Positions 24,226 through 32,070 of a DNA stretch of 32,070 nt are shown here, piece after piece. Below the pieces are notes generated by a model, which searched no databases, had not been told where the DNA came from, and worked only from the letters and a program-made list of their open reading frames with translations. How positions within the stretch are numbered: the first letter of the stretch is position 1; every line of letters begins with the position of its first letter. Both the position numbers and the translations under genes were made by a program. This DNA is from Chloroflexota bacterium (GTDB lineage Bacteria; Chloroflexota; Limnocylindria; P2-11E), in assembly GCA_005889445.1 (NCBI GenBank), contig VBGS01000045.1:1-32070 (forward strand), read 5' to 3'.

Positions 24226-26032
24226 TTGTTGCCCAGCACGTAGGTCTCGAGGATCCGCTGGCTCATCCCGACCGCCGGGTTGATGCAGAACTCGCAGAGC
24301 GACTTGGACGAGTCGTAGAGGAAGATCGCCATCGCGATCTGCGCGGTCGGCTCGGTGTTGTCCGCCTGGGGCAGGAACGAGATGAACCAGTTGTGGAAGC
24401 CGAGCTTGTTGTGGCCGGCGCTGTCGCGGCCGTTGGCCGCGCCGAACTCCGCGGTGCCGGTCTTCCCCGCGATCGGGAGCTTGGCGTTCGGCATGGGCGC
24501 GTGCCCGCTGGTGACGACGAGGCGCGCGCCCTCACGGATGGTGCGCAGGTTGTCCTGGCTGATATCGAGCTTCCTGATGGGCTGCGGCGGCTGCGTGTAG
24601 ACGGCGGTGCCCTTGGCGTCGTTCACCTGCTTCAGCAGGTGGGGCTTCCACAGCGTGCCACCGTTCGCGACGGACGCGTACGCGTTGAGGAGCTGGAGCG
24701 GCGTCACCGCGACATAGCCCTGGCCGATCGCCTCGTGGTACGTGTTGCCGATCGACCACTCCTCTTTGAAGTTCTGAAGCTTCCATTCGGGGCTCGGCAT
24801 GATCCCGGCCGCCTCATCGGGAAGATCGATCCCGGTGGGCGCGCCGAAGCCGAGCATGTGGCCGTACTTGGCGATCGCCTCCGGACCAACGCCCTTCACG
24901 TTCGGCGCCATCGGGCTGCCACCCGCGAGCGTGTAGAAGTAGATGTCGCTCGAATGGGCGAAGCCGGTGATGAAGTTGACAGACCCATGGGCGCGCCAGT
25001 CGAAGAAGGCCTGCCCGCTCACGCTGAAGGACGTCGACGACACGTTCACGACCGTGTTCCGGGTCGCGGTGCCCTCCTGGAGCGCGGAGAGCCCGGTGAC
25101 CATCTTGAACGTCGAGCCTGCCGGGTACATGTCCCCGATCGCTTTGTTCACGAGCGGGTGGCGGTCGTCCGCGTTCAGCGCCGCCATCTCCTTTGAGGTG
25201 ATTCCGCGGGCGAACATGTTGTTGTCGTAGGCGGGGATCGAGACCATCGCGAGGATCTCGCCGTTCTGTGGGTTCAGCGCGACACCGACGCCCTGCGTGA
25301 AGCGATCTTCCTGGACGCCCTTCCGCAGCTCCCCGTCGAGGAGTTTCTGGAGACGGTCGTCGATCGTGAGGGTCACCGTGTTCCCCACGGTGGGCTCCTG
25401 CAGCGCGAGGGTCTTGATCTCACGCTGCGCGGCGTCACGCTCGATCTCGCGCCAACCGTACGTGCCGCGCAGGTATTGCTCATAGACGTTCTCGATGCCG
25501 GTGCGGCCGATGTCGTCGTCCGCCAGGTAACCGGCGTCCTTCAGCTTCTGGAGCTCGTCCTCGGTGATCGGCCCGGTGTAGCCGATCAGCGGCGCATACA
25601 GCTCGCCGGCGGTGTAGAGGCGCAGGCTCTCGGGATCGACGCGCACGCCCGGGAAGAGCTCCGACCGCTCGGTGACCGCGACCGCGACCTCGCGCGGCAG
25701 CGGCGAGGTCGAGACCCGCACGGGCTCGTACGGATTGCGAACGCGCTGGTTCCGGATCATTTCCGCGACGTCGTCGCTCGGGACGTTCAGCAGAGCGCCC
25801 AGGCGCTGCGCGAGCTCCTGCTCGCGGACCCGTGGCAGGTCGACCGGGACGATGCTCAGCGCGAATCCAGCGACGTTCCGGGCAAGGACGTACCCGTTTC
25901 GATCGACGATCCCACCGCGTTCGGCGGCGACCGGTAGCCGCAGGATCCGAGCCCGGTGAAGACGACGAGCATCGTGACGCCGAAGGCGAGGAAGCGCCGG
26001 GGCCGAACGAACGCACGCTCGTCCTCTCTCAC
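24222..26032 (-). pseudogene. mrdA: penicillin-binding protein 2 (transpeptidase), frameshifted with internal loss near 25945
   Basis: The gene begins at GTG 26032 (GTGA overlap with mreD): a cytoplasmic segment, then one membrane helix FLAFGVTMLVVFTGLG. At about 25948 the frame changes. The pedestal domain resumes in another frame as ILRLPVAAERGGIVDRNGYV and runs without break to 24222. The R-L-x-x-L-Q-V...A-E-x-N-R segment that normally links these pieces, about 25-30 residues, is absent. The transpeptidase domain is intact, with STFK, the SSD triad region and KTGTAE motifs. PBP2 cross-links side-wall peptidoglycan and activates RodA. Since it is normally essential in rods, a sequence error is a real possibility. 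An in-frame ATG at 25760 would give only a truncated, anchorless protein. Confidence 0.88.
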
Positions 26033-26538
26033 CACACCCCTAACGCCCCCTGCCGCTCCGTGACGCGGCGCAGAAGTCGCGCAACGGGATAGATCGGCAC
26101 CGCGAGCACGCCGGTGTAGATCGCGCTCGCGAGCGCGGTCCCGGCCGCCAGCGGCAGCGAGATCACGGGCGGCTGGGTCAGCACCAGGATCCCGAGATAG
26201 GTCAGCAGCGCGACCAGCGTCGCCGCCGCCACGAGCAGCGCGGCGGCGACCACCGGGGTCGTCCGGCCTAACCCGCGATCTTGAACACCGATTGCCGCGA
26301 CCGGCGGAAGCGAGGCCAGCGCGAAGGCGCCGAGCGGTCCGCCCGAGAGGAGGTCGGCGACGAGCCCGCCGAGGAACGCCCACCAGATCGCCTCGCGGGC
26401 GCCCGCGGCGATCGCCCAGCAGCCTGCGACCAGGAGTGGTAGCACCGGCCGGGCGTCGCCGAGCGCGATGAGCGGCGCGACGGTTCCCTGCAGGAGGGCC
26501 GCCGCGAGCGGGATCAGGAGCCCGAGCGCGAAGCGCAC
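26029..26538 (-). CDS. mreD: rod shape-determining protein MreD
   Basis: A 169-residue very hydrophobic protein with five or six predicted helices, the expected size and position for MreD. GTG 26538 is chosen because GGAGG precedes it; an ATG 36 bases upstream would add an unlikely polar leader. Motifs are weak in this family, but a W-x-x-x-x-G-G-L-V-A-D-L-L-S-G-G-P-L-G stretch resembles MreD's conserved GLLxD region. Its TGA overlaps the mrdA start. mreC and mreB, usually directly upstream, are not in the window; an unrelated permease gene occupies the position. Confidence 0.82.
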   Translation of the reverse strand: MRFALGLLIPLAAALLQGTVAPLIALGDARPVLPLLVAGCWAIAAGAREAIWWAFLGGLVADLLSGGPLGAFALASLPPVAAIGVQDRGLGRTTPVVAAALLVAAATLVALLTYLGILVLTQPPVISLPLAAGTALASAIYTGVLAVPIYPVARLLRRVTERQGALGVW

Positions 26539-26589
26539 CAGACCTCCCTCCCTCGACCACGCGGTCGCAGCCATCGTCCGGTCGTCCGC

Positions 26590-27729
26590 TTAGGGGTGAG
26601 CGCGCCGGCCCACGGGATGCGCGGCGGCCGGCCCGTGGGCGGGGGTGTGTGGCACCGCGAGGTCTTCCTCCAGCTGACGGAACGGGTCCTCGTCGCGCAG
26701 CTTTGCGCTCACGAAGATGAGGACAAGTCGCGCGGTCGCCGCAACCGGCACCGCGAGGAGCACGCCCAGCAGACCGAAGAGCGCACCGCCGGTCAGGAGC
26801 GCGAAGATCACCACCGCAGGATGCAGCTTCACGATCCGTCCGATGACGAGTGGGATCACGAAGTAGTCCTCAGCGTGCCGAAGGATCGTGTACATGATCG
26901 CGACGATCGCCACGTACCAGATCTGCGTGAGACCCCACGGCGCGGGATGACCGAGCGCGACGAGACAGGCGATCGCACCGGCGGTGATCGGACCCACGAT
27001 CGGGATCACCTCCAGTACGCCCGTCATGATCGCCAGCAGGATCGTGAATGGCACTTGGAGCACCGTGAGCCCGATAAAGGTCGCAGTGGCCATCACGCCG
27101 ATCAGCAGCAGCTGCCCGCGCACGTAGCGCCCGAGCAGCACGTTCACCTCAGCGAGAAGCGGGAGGAGCTCGTTGCGCTGGCTCGGCGGCAAGAGTCGCC
27201 GGAACCATTGCAGCAGCCGCGGCGCATCGCGAAGCAAGAAGAACGTGGCGATGAAGAACAGCAGCATCTCCAGGAGGAAGCGCCCGAGACCGACGACAAG
27301 TGGGACCGCCCCGCGCGCGATCATCTGCGACAGATCGTTCGCGCCCGCGAAGCTCACGATGAGCTCGTCGAGCTGCTCGAGGCCAATCTGGTCAGCGGTC
27401 TCGGCCAGCGTGTTCTGCGCGTTCGTGACGAGGCTCGGGAGCGACCGCTGCAGGTCGCGCACCTGATCGATGGCCAGCGGGATCAGAATTCGGCCGCCAC
27501 CGAATATGGCAGCGAGAAGGGCGATGAAGACGATTGCCGCCGCCGCGGTGCGGGGCAAGCTCAGTCGTCGCTCGAGGAGCGCGACAACGGGAAGCAGGAC
27601 GAACGCGACGATCGCCGCCCACACGAACGGACGGACGATGTCGCCAGCCCGATAGACGATGTAAAGGCTGGCGACGGCGAACAAGGCGACGACGACCCGC
27701 TTGGTCGCCGCGCTCCAACGTGCCCCCAT
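26590..27729 (-). CDS. AI-2E family transporter (TqsA/PerM-like permease)
   Basis: A 379-residue protein with about eight membrane helices. An N-terminal pair of helices is followed by a long amphipathic segment (RDLQRSLPSLVTNAQNTLAE). The C-terminal signature region includes LEVIPIVGPITAGAIACLVAL and KLHPAVVIFALLTGGALFGLLGVLLAVPVAA, given here as separate motifs of the family. Members export small molecules or act as Na+/H+ antiporters; the substrate cannot be deduced. The ATG at 27729 places the first helix correctly, though GTG codons upstream are possible. It lies 51 bases upstream of mreD on the same strand, where mreC might be expected. Confidence 0.88.
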   Translation of the reverse strand: MGARWSAATKRVVVALFAVASLYIVYRAGDIVRPFVWAAIVAFVLLPVVALLERRLSLPRTAAAAIVFIALLAAIFGGGRILIPLAIDQVRDLQRSLPSLVTNAQNTLAETADQIGLEQLDELIVSFAGANDLSQMIARGAVPLVVGLGRFLLEMLLFFIATFFLLRDAPRLLQWFRRLLPPSQRNELLPLLAEVNVLLGRYVRGQLLLIGVMATATFIGLTVLQVPFTILLAIMTGVLEVIPIVGPITAGAIACLVALGHPAPWGLTQIWYVAIVAIMYTILRHAEDYFVIPLVIGRIVKLHPAVVIFALLTGGALFGLLGVLLAVPVAATARLVLIFVSAKLRDEDPFRQLEEDLAVPHTPAHGPAAAHPVGRRAHP

Positions 27730-27862
27730 ACTCTGCGGCCGATTATCAGGCCTGCTCACCCACTCCAGACATCGGAACGGTCGCGTCTCTGCTATCGGAA
27801 ATGGTAGCGGACTGACTCTGTCTTGAGTCTCTTTCGGGGTGGCCTTTGGCCATCGGCTCGGA

Positions 27863-27868
27863 TAGAAT
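27863..27868 (+). promoter_or_regulatory. possible -10 element for parAB-gyrB
   Basis: TAGAAT in the divergent gap between the permease gene and parA, on the plus strand, resembles a -10 hexamer. A purine-rich GGAGGG follows, but it is too far from the parA start to serve it. No good -35 is seen. The 244-base gap otherwise shows only the parS site; no DnaA boxes were noticed. Confidence 0.3.
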
Positions 27869-27946
27869 GGAGGGCACGGACAGCCCGCTACGCGGTCCCA
27901 GTTTTGCCCAGATTCCGCCTCCGGCCGTCTACGGTGCTGGGTGCGC

Positions 27947-27962
27947 TGTTTCACGTGTGACA
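27947..27962 (+). promoter_or_regulatory. parS-like centromere site upstream of parA
   Basis: TGTTTCACGTGTGACA matches the bacterial parS consensus TGTTTCACGTGAAACA at 14 of 16 positions; only the two bases after the central CACGTG core differ. It lies just before the likely parA start. ParB encoded 0.7 kb downstream would load here, and binding so close to the start could also repress the operon. Confidence 0.75.
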
Positions 27963-27973
27963 GAGTCGCCGTT

Positions 27974-28664
27974 TTGACGGTCCTTGTGGTGAGCAACCAG
28001 AAGGGAGGGGTCGGTAAGACGACGACTGCGATCAGTCTTGGAGCAGCCCTCGTCGAGCACGGCGAACGAGTGCTGATCGTCGACCTCGACCCTCAGGCCA
28101 ACGCGACGAGCGGCCTTGGAATCGGCAAGGACCTGCCGAACGCAATCTACGGAGTTCTTTTGAAGGAGCGCCCCCTGGAGCAGTCGATCGTCGCAACCGC
28201 GGTCCCTGGCCTTGACCTAGTCCCATCCGGTCCAGATATGGCCGGCGCCGAGGTCGAACTTGTCCCGCTTATGGGCCGCGAATACCGGCTGCGTCAGGCG
28301 CTGCAGTCAACCAACGGCTACGACACCGTGATCGTCGACTGTCCGCCCTCGCTCGGACTTCTCACGGTCAACGCGCTGGCGGCCGTCGACGCCGTCGTTA
28401 TCCCGGTTCAGTGCGAGTACTACGCGCTCGAAGGCCTGGCTCAGCTGTTGAGCACGATCGGTCCGACGGCATTTCCCGGATTTGGTCGCGCGAGCTCGGA
28501 TACCCCGCACCGTCAGGCTCGCCGAAGCGCCGAGCCACGGCATCCCCATCGCCATGTACGACCGGCAGTCTCCCGCGGCACGAGCCTACGACGACCTCGC
28601 GCGCGAGCTCGCTGATCGGCTGAAGGCCCGTGCCCCGATCGCGCTCGGCGGAGCAATCGCCTAA
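27974..28664 (+). pseudogene. parA: ParA/Soj chromosome partitioning ATPase, frameshifted with internal loss near 28458
   Basis: The most likely start is TTG 27974, giving LTVLVVSNQKGGVGKTTTAI. The deviant Walker A (KGGVGKTT), the D-L-D-P-Q-A-N switch and the V-D-C-P-P-S-L-G Walker B are intact. The frame holds to QLLSTI at about 28459. From there a different frame carries the C-terminus, VRRHFPDLVARARIPRTVRL then AEAPSHGIPIAMYDRQS, to TAA 28664. The G-V-L-L-T-M-x-D-x-R-T-N-L region that should lie between, about 33-35 residues, is missing. A GTG at 27941 would put the parS site inside the coding region. The stop overlaps parB (TAATG). As it stands the gene would not make a working ParA. Confidence 0.9.
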
Positions 28665-29530
28665 TGGCACGAAGTGGTTTGGGCCGTGGGCTCGACGTAC
28701 TCCTCGGCCAGCCGACGCCGACGACGTCCGCGCCGCTGGTGGCCGAAGCCACAGAGATCGCGCTGGAGCTCGTCAAACCCAACCGCCAGCAACCGCGCAC
28801 GTCGTTCGACCCCGAGGGGCTGTCGGAGCTGGCGGCCTCGATTCGGCAGCACGGCGTGCTGCAACCAATTGTGGTCTCGCGGGATCACGAGGGGTACGAG
28901 CTCATCGCCGGCCACCGGCGCGTTCTCGCCGCGCGTCTCGCGGGAAAGGTCAGCATCCCCGCGGTGGTGCGCGAGGACGTCAGCGATCGTTTGGAGCTTG
29001 CTCTCGTCGAGAACCTCCAGCGCGCCGATCTCAACGCGATCGAGGCCGCGCGCGCGTACCGGTTGCTCATGGAGACATACGACCTAACCCAGGAGCAGCT
29101 CGCCGAGCGACTCGGCAAGTCGCGTTCGGCGGTCGCGAACACGCTGAGGACTCTGTCAGCGCCGCAGGCGCTTCAGGACGCGGTCCTCGAAGGCAAGATC
29201 GGCGAGGGCCATCTGCGGGCGCTGTTGCCGCTACCTCTTTCGGATGCGCTGAGCGCGCTCGCCACAGTCATCGCCAGGGGCCTCTCGGTGCGCGAGGCAG
29301 AGGCCCTCACACGGAAGATGGTCCACCCGACGCGACGCGGACGAGCCCGGCCGCGCTTGCGCGGCGGGGATCCGGAGCTTGCGAATCTGCAGTCGGAGCT
29401 GCGCGCCGCGCTCGGAACCAAAGTGGAGATCCTTCGTGGCCGGCGCGGTGGCCGCATCGCGATCCAGTTCTATTCAGATGACGACTTCGGGCGGCTCTAC
29501 GAGCTCCTCGTTCGGGCAGGGAAGGCCTGA
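28664..29530 (+). CDS. parB: ParB/Spo0J chromosome partitioning protein
   Basis: A 288-residue ParB. The N-terminus (GLGRGLDVLLG) resembles the ParA-stimulating peptide. The CTPase/nuclease-like fold has VKPNRQQPR, LAASIRQHGVLQPIVV, AGHRRVLAARLAG (the GERR box with His for Glu) and LVENLQRADLN. A helix-turn-helix domain (LTQEQLAERLGKSRSAVANTLR) and a C-terminal dimerisation region follow. It binds parS, slides as a CTP-dependent clamp and is moved by ParA. ATG 28664 overlaps the parA stop and its own TGA overlaps the gyrB ATG, so the three genes form one coupled unit. Confidence 0.96.
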   Translation: MARSGLGRGLDVLLGQPTPTTSAPLVAEATEIALELVKPNRQQPRTSFDPEGLSELAASIRQHGVLQPIVVSRDHEGYELIAGHRRVLAARLAGKVSIPAVVREDVSDRLELALVENLQRADLNAIEAARAYRLLMETYDLTQEQLAERLGKSRSAVANTLRTLSAPQALQDAVLEGKIGEGHLRALLPLPLSDALSALATVIARGLSVREAEALTRKMVHPTRRGRARPRLRGGDPELANLQSELRAALGTKVEILRGRRGGRIAIQFYSDDDFGRLYELLVRAGKA

Positions 29531-31692
29531 TGGCCGTTCGCAAAGATCCTCCCCGCACCGAAGACCGCCGCGGCGGCTCGTACAGCGCGAAGGACATCCA
29601 GGTCCTCGAAGGCCTCGAAGCGGTCCGTCGCCGTCCTGGCATGTACATCGGGACGACCGACCTTCGCGGGCTTCATCACCTGGTGCGCGAGGTCATCGAC
29701 AACTCCATCGACGAGGCGATGAATGGGACGTGCGACCGCATCGATGTGTGGATCGCACGGAACAACGACGTCACCGTCGCCGACAACGGCCGCGGCATCC
29801 CGGTCGGGCCGCATCCGACGCAGAAGGATCCGAAGGGCAAGCCAATGGATGCGCTGCAGGTGGTCATGACCATCCTCCACGCCGGCGGCAAGTTCGGCGG
29901 CGCCGGCTACAAAGTGTCAGGCGGCCTCCACGGCGTCGGCGTTTCCGTCGTCAACGCGCTCGCGTCCAGCACGATCGTTGAAGTCCACCGCGACGGAAAG
30001 ATCTACACCCAGTCGTACGAACGAGGCCGCCCGACGAGCGCCGTCCGGACGATCACCAAGCCGCAGCTGCCACTGCCGCCCGTGGTCCCGTGGCGCGAGC
30101 CGACGAAGATCTCCGGCACGGTCACGCGCTTCTCACCAGATCCGGACATGTTCCCGGTGATCGAGTGGGATGCCGGGATCGTCACGCAGTGGCTGCGCGA
30201 GACCGCTTACCTCAACAAGGGTCTCTGGCTCACGCTCCACGACGAGCGGAACGGCGCAGAGGAGAACTACTACTTCGACGGCGGGGTCATCAGTTTCGTG
30301 CGCCACCTGAATCGGTCGCACGTGAACCTGCACCCCAAGCCGATCTACGTCGAGCGGACCTTCGACAACGGGACGGTCATCGAGGTCGCGCTCCAGTACA
30401 ACGACAGCTTCGCGGAGAAGGTCTACACCTTCGCGAACAACATCAACACGATCGACGGGGGCGCGCATCTCACCGGCTTCCGGACCGCGCTGACGAGGAC
30501 GATCAACGCGTACGCGCGCAAGAGCAACCTTCTGAAGGAAGCAGATCCGAATCTCACGTCCGACGACATGCGCGAGGGCCTCACGGCGGTCATCAGCGTG
30601 AAGGTCCGAGAGCCTCAGTTCGAAGGCCAGACCAAGACACGGCTCGGCAATGCGGAAATAGCGGGGCAGGTCGCGACGGCCGTGAATGACGCGCTCGGGG
30701 CGTATCTCGACGAGAACCCGCCGGACGCGCGTCGGATCGTCGAGAAGTGCCTCAATGCCTTCCGCGCACGCGAGGCCGCACGCAAGGCGCGCGACGTCTT
30801 CCGCAAAGGCGCGCTCGACGGATTCTCGCTCCCGGGAAAGCTCGCGGACTGCTCGGAACGTGACCCCGAGAAGTGCGAGCTCTTCATCGTCGAGGGCCCG
30901 TCCGCTGGCGGCAGCGCGAAGGGCGGGCGCGACCGCCGGACGCAGGCGATCCTCCCGCTGAAAGGCAAGATCCTGAACGTCGAGAAGGCGCGCGCCGACA
31001 AGATGCTCGGCAACGAGGAGATCAAGGCGCTCATCACGGCGTTTGGCACCGGGATCGGCGACTACTTCGACATCAAGAAGCTGCGCTACGGGCGGACGAT
31101 CCTGCTGTGCGACGCCGACGTCGACGGCTCGCACATCCGCACGCTGCTGCTCACGCTCCTGTACCGACACTTCAAGCCGCTCATCGAAGAGGGTCGCGTC
31201 TACATCGGCCAGCCGCCGCTCTACCGCCTGCAGCTGGGCAAAGACGTGCGCTGGGCGTACTCCGACAACGAGCGCGACAGGGCCATCAAGGAGCTGAAGA
31301 GCGCCGCGAAGACCAAGCGCGACGACCGGAAGAAGAGCGCGGGCGACAAGGCCGCGGCCGACGGCGACAAGGCGTCCGCTCGTCAGCGCCGGCGGGCGGC
31401 CGAAGAGGCCGAGGATCAGGCCGACGCCGCGGTCACCAATACCGACGAGGGCACCGATGACGGCAAGGGCGGCCGCGAGCCCGCGATCGCGCGCTACAAG
31501 GGTCTGGGCGAGATGAATGCGGAGCAGCTCTGGGACACGACGCTCAACCCCGCTACGCGCACGCTACGGCGCATCACGCTCGAGGACGCCGAGCAGGCCG
31601 ACCTCGTGTTCGACGAGCTCATGGGCAGCGAGGTCGAGGGCCGCAAGAAATGGATCATGGCGAACGCCGACAAGGCGGCGCTGGACATCTGA
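29530..31692 (+). CDS. gyrB: DNA gyrase subunit B with charged insert in the TOPRIM region
   Basis: A 720-residue type II topoisomerase subunit. The GHKL ATPase domain shows VIDNSIDEA, VADNGRGIPVG and GGLHGVGVSVVNAL. The transducer domain follows. The TOPRIM domain has catalytic Glu455 in VEGPSAGGSA (Pro where EGDSAGG is usual) and DADVD at 528-532. The tail ends RYKGLGEMNAEQLW and IMANADKAALDI. About residues 590-651 form a Lys/Arg/Asp/Ala-rich insert just before RYKGLGEM, absent from compact gyrases. Identity as GyrB rather than ParE rests on overall layout and parAB context. gyrA is not in the window. Confidence 0.93.
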   Translation: MAVRKDPPRTEDRRGGSYSAKDIQVLEGLEAVRRRPGMYIGTTDLRGLHHLVREVIDNSIDEAMNGTCDRIDVWIARNNDVTVADNGRGIPVGPHPTQKDPKGKPMDALQVVMTILHAGGKFGGAGYKVSGGLHGVGVSVVNALASSTIVEVHRDGKIYTQSYERGRPTSAVRTITKPQLPLPPVVPWREPTKISGTVTRFSPDPDMFPVIEWDAGIVTQWLRETAYLNKGLWLTLHDERNGAEENYYFDGGVISFVRHLNRSHVNLHPKPIYVERTFDNGTVIEVALQYNDSFAEKVYTFANNINTIDGGAHLTGFRTALTRTINAYARKSNLLKEADPNLTSDDMREGLTAVISVKVREPQFEGQTKTRLGNAEIAGQVATAVNDALGAYLDENPPDARRIVEKCLNAFRAREAARKARDVFRKGALDGFSLPGKLADCSERDPEKCELFIVEGPSAGGSAKGGRDRRTQAILPLKGKILNVEKARADKMLGNEEIKALITAFGTGIGDYFDIKKLRYGRTILLCDADVDGSHIRTLLLTLLYRHFKPLIEEGRVYIGQPPLYRLQLGKDVRWAYSDNERDRAIKELKSAAKTKRDDRKKSAGDKAAADGDKASARQRRRAAEEAEDQADAAVTNTDEGTDDGKGGREPAIARYKGLGEMNAEQLWDTTLNPATRTLRRITLEDAEQADLVFDELMGSEVEGRKKWIMANADKAALDI

Positions 31693-32070
31693 TGGCGAAG
31701 CTTTCGGAGCTCGGCGTGGACTTCCAGCATTGGTGTTTCGCGTGCGGCCAGCTGAATCCGGGTGGCATGAAGCTCGACTTCGAGGTCTCACGTGATCGCG
31801 CCGAGGCCAGATACACCGCGGAGCAGCGGCACCAGGGATACGACGGCCTGCTCCACGGCGGTGTCGTGACCGCGCTCTTGGACGAGGCGATGGGTTGGGC
31901 GATCTTCCACCAGGGGATCTGGGGCGTGACCGCGCGGATCAACGTCACATTCCGCCAGCCGGTCCCGATCGGCGAGGAGCTCATCGTCGCCGGTGAGGTG
32001 ACCCGCGACCGCGGACGGATCATTGAGACGCACGGCACGGTGGCGCGCGCCGCGGATCTGGCTGTCCTCG
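31692..32070 (+). CDS. PaaI-type hotdog-fold thioesterase (runs off window)
   Basis: From ATG 31692, overlapping the gyrB stop as TGATG, 126 codons run to the window edge. The protein has a CFACGQLNPGGMKLDF opening and the hotdog helix HQGYDGLLHGGVVTALLDEA, typical of acyl-CoA thioesterases of the 4HBT/PaaI superfamily, and then RINVTFRQPVPIGEELIV. The catalytic residue is expected in the HGGVVTALLDE helix. The substrate is unknown. Coupling to gyrB suggests cotranscription only. The C-terminus, and whether further domains follow, cannot be seen. Confidence 0.85.
   Translation, partial: MAKLSELGVDFQHWCFACGQLNPGGMKLDFEVSRDRAEARYTAEQRHQGYDGLLHGGVVTALLDEAMGWAIFHQGIWGVTARINVTFRQPVPIGEELIVAGEVTRDRGRIIETHGTVARAADLAVL

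Noticed and set aside
27730..27940. Replication origin in the gap before parA
   Set aside because: No DnaA-box cluster or AT-rich unwinding stretch was seen; only the parS-like site supports origin proximity.

Overview
This is a GC-rich bacterial chromosome segment, roughly two-thirds G+C by eye, densely packed with short intergenic gaps and many GTG/TTG starts. The gene set combines a T-box-controlled leuS, a LigD/Ku end-joining cluster, a YkvA/DUF1232 protein, a DUF6941 protein and parAB next to gyrB. It fits an uncultured Chloroflexota-like lineage; that placement is inference, not demonstrated. No transposase, integrase, phage gene or CRISPR array was seen.

Layout. (1) 1-2.9 kb: the start of an alpha/beta-hydrolase-type gene (minus), a proline-rich ORF, a membrane glycosyltransferase with a degenerate deacetylase-like front half, and a 34-residue membrane peptide. 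(2) 2.9-7.3 kb: an aldehyde dehydrogenase, then a minus-strand operon of small membrane protein, OmpR-type regulator and histidine kinase, and a small alpha/beta hydrolase. (3) 7.3-13.8 kb: a DNA end-joining neighbourhood: LigD (phosphoesterase-ligase-polymerase) facing away from a DUF885 protein, YkvA, Ku and a second stand-alone ATP-dependent ligase. (4) 13.8-16.2 kb: CTP synthase and a transaldolase-family enzyme. (5) 16.2-20.2 kb, minus strand: holA, comEC, comEA and a DUF6941 gene. (6) 20.2-23.06 kb, minus strand: leuS and its leader. (7) 23.07-27.7 kb, minus strand: rodA, mrdA (PBP2) and mreD, with an AI-2E-type permease where mreC would often lie. (8) 27.7-32.07 kb, plus strand: a near-consensus parS site, parA, parB, gyrB and a partial hotdog thioesterase.

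The most striking item is the leuS leader. It is a complete T-box riboswitch (Stem I with AGTA and AGAGAG motifs, a CTC leucine specifier, the conserved T-box sequence and a terminator). A full, canonical tRNA-Ala(GGC) gene, including encoded CCA and the G3:U70 identity pair, sits inside it between Stem III and the antiterminator, flanked by complementary GAGAGC/GCTCTC. I know of no described example of a tRNA nested inside a T-box.

A second pattern is that three conserved genes (comEC, mrdA and parA) each appear to have lost a short internal segment, roughly 25-35 codons, with a frame change at the junction. The flanking parts remain well conserved. Repeated in essential genes, this points either to assembly error or to an unusual deletion process, and raw reads should decide.
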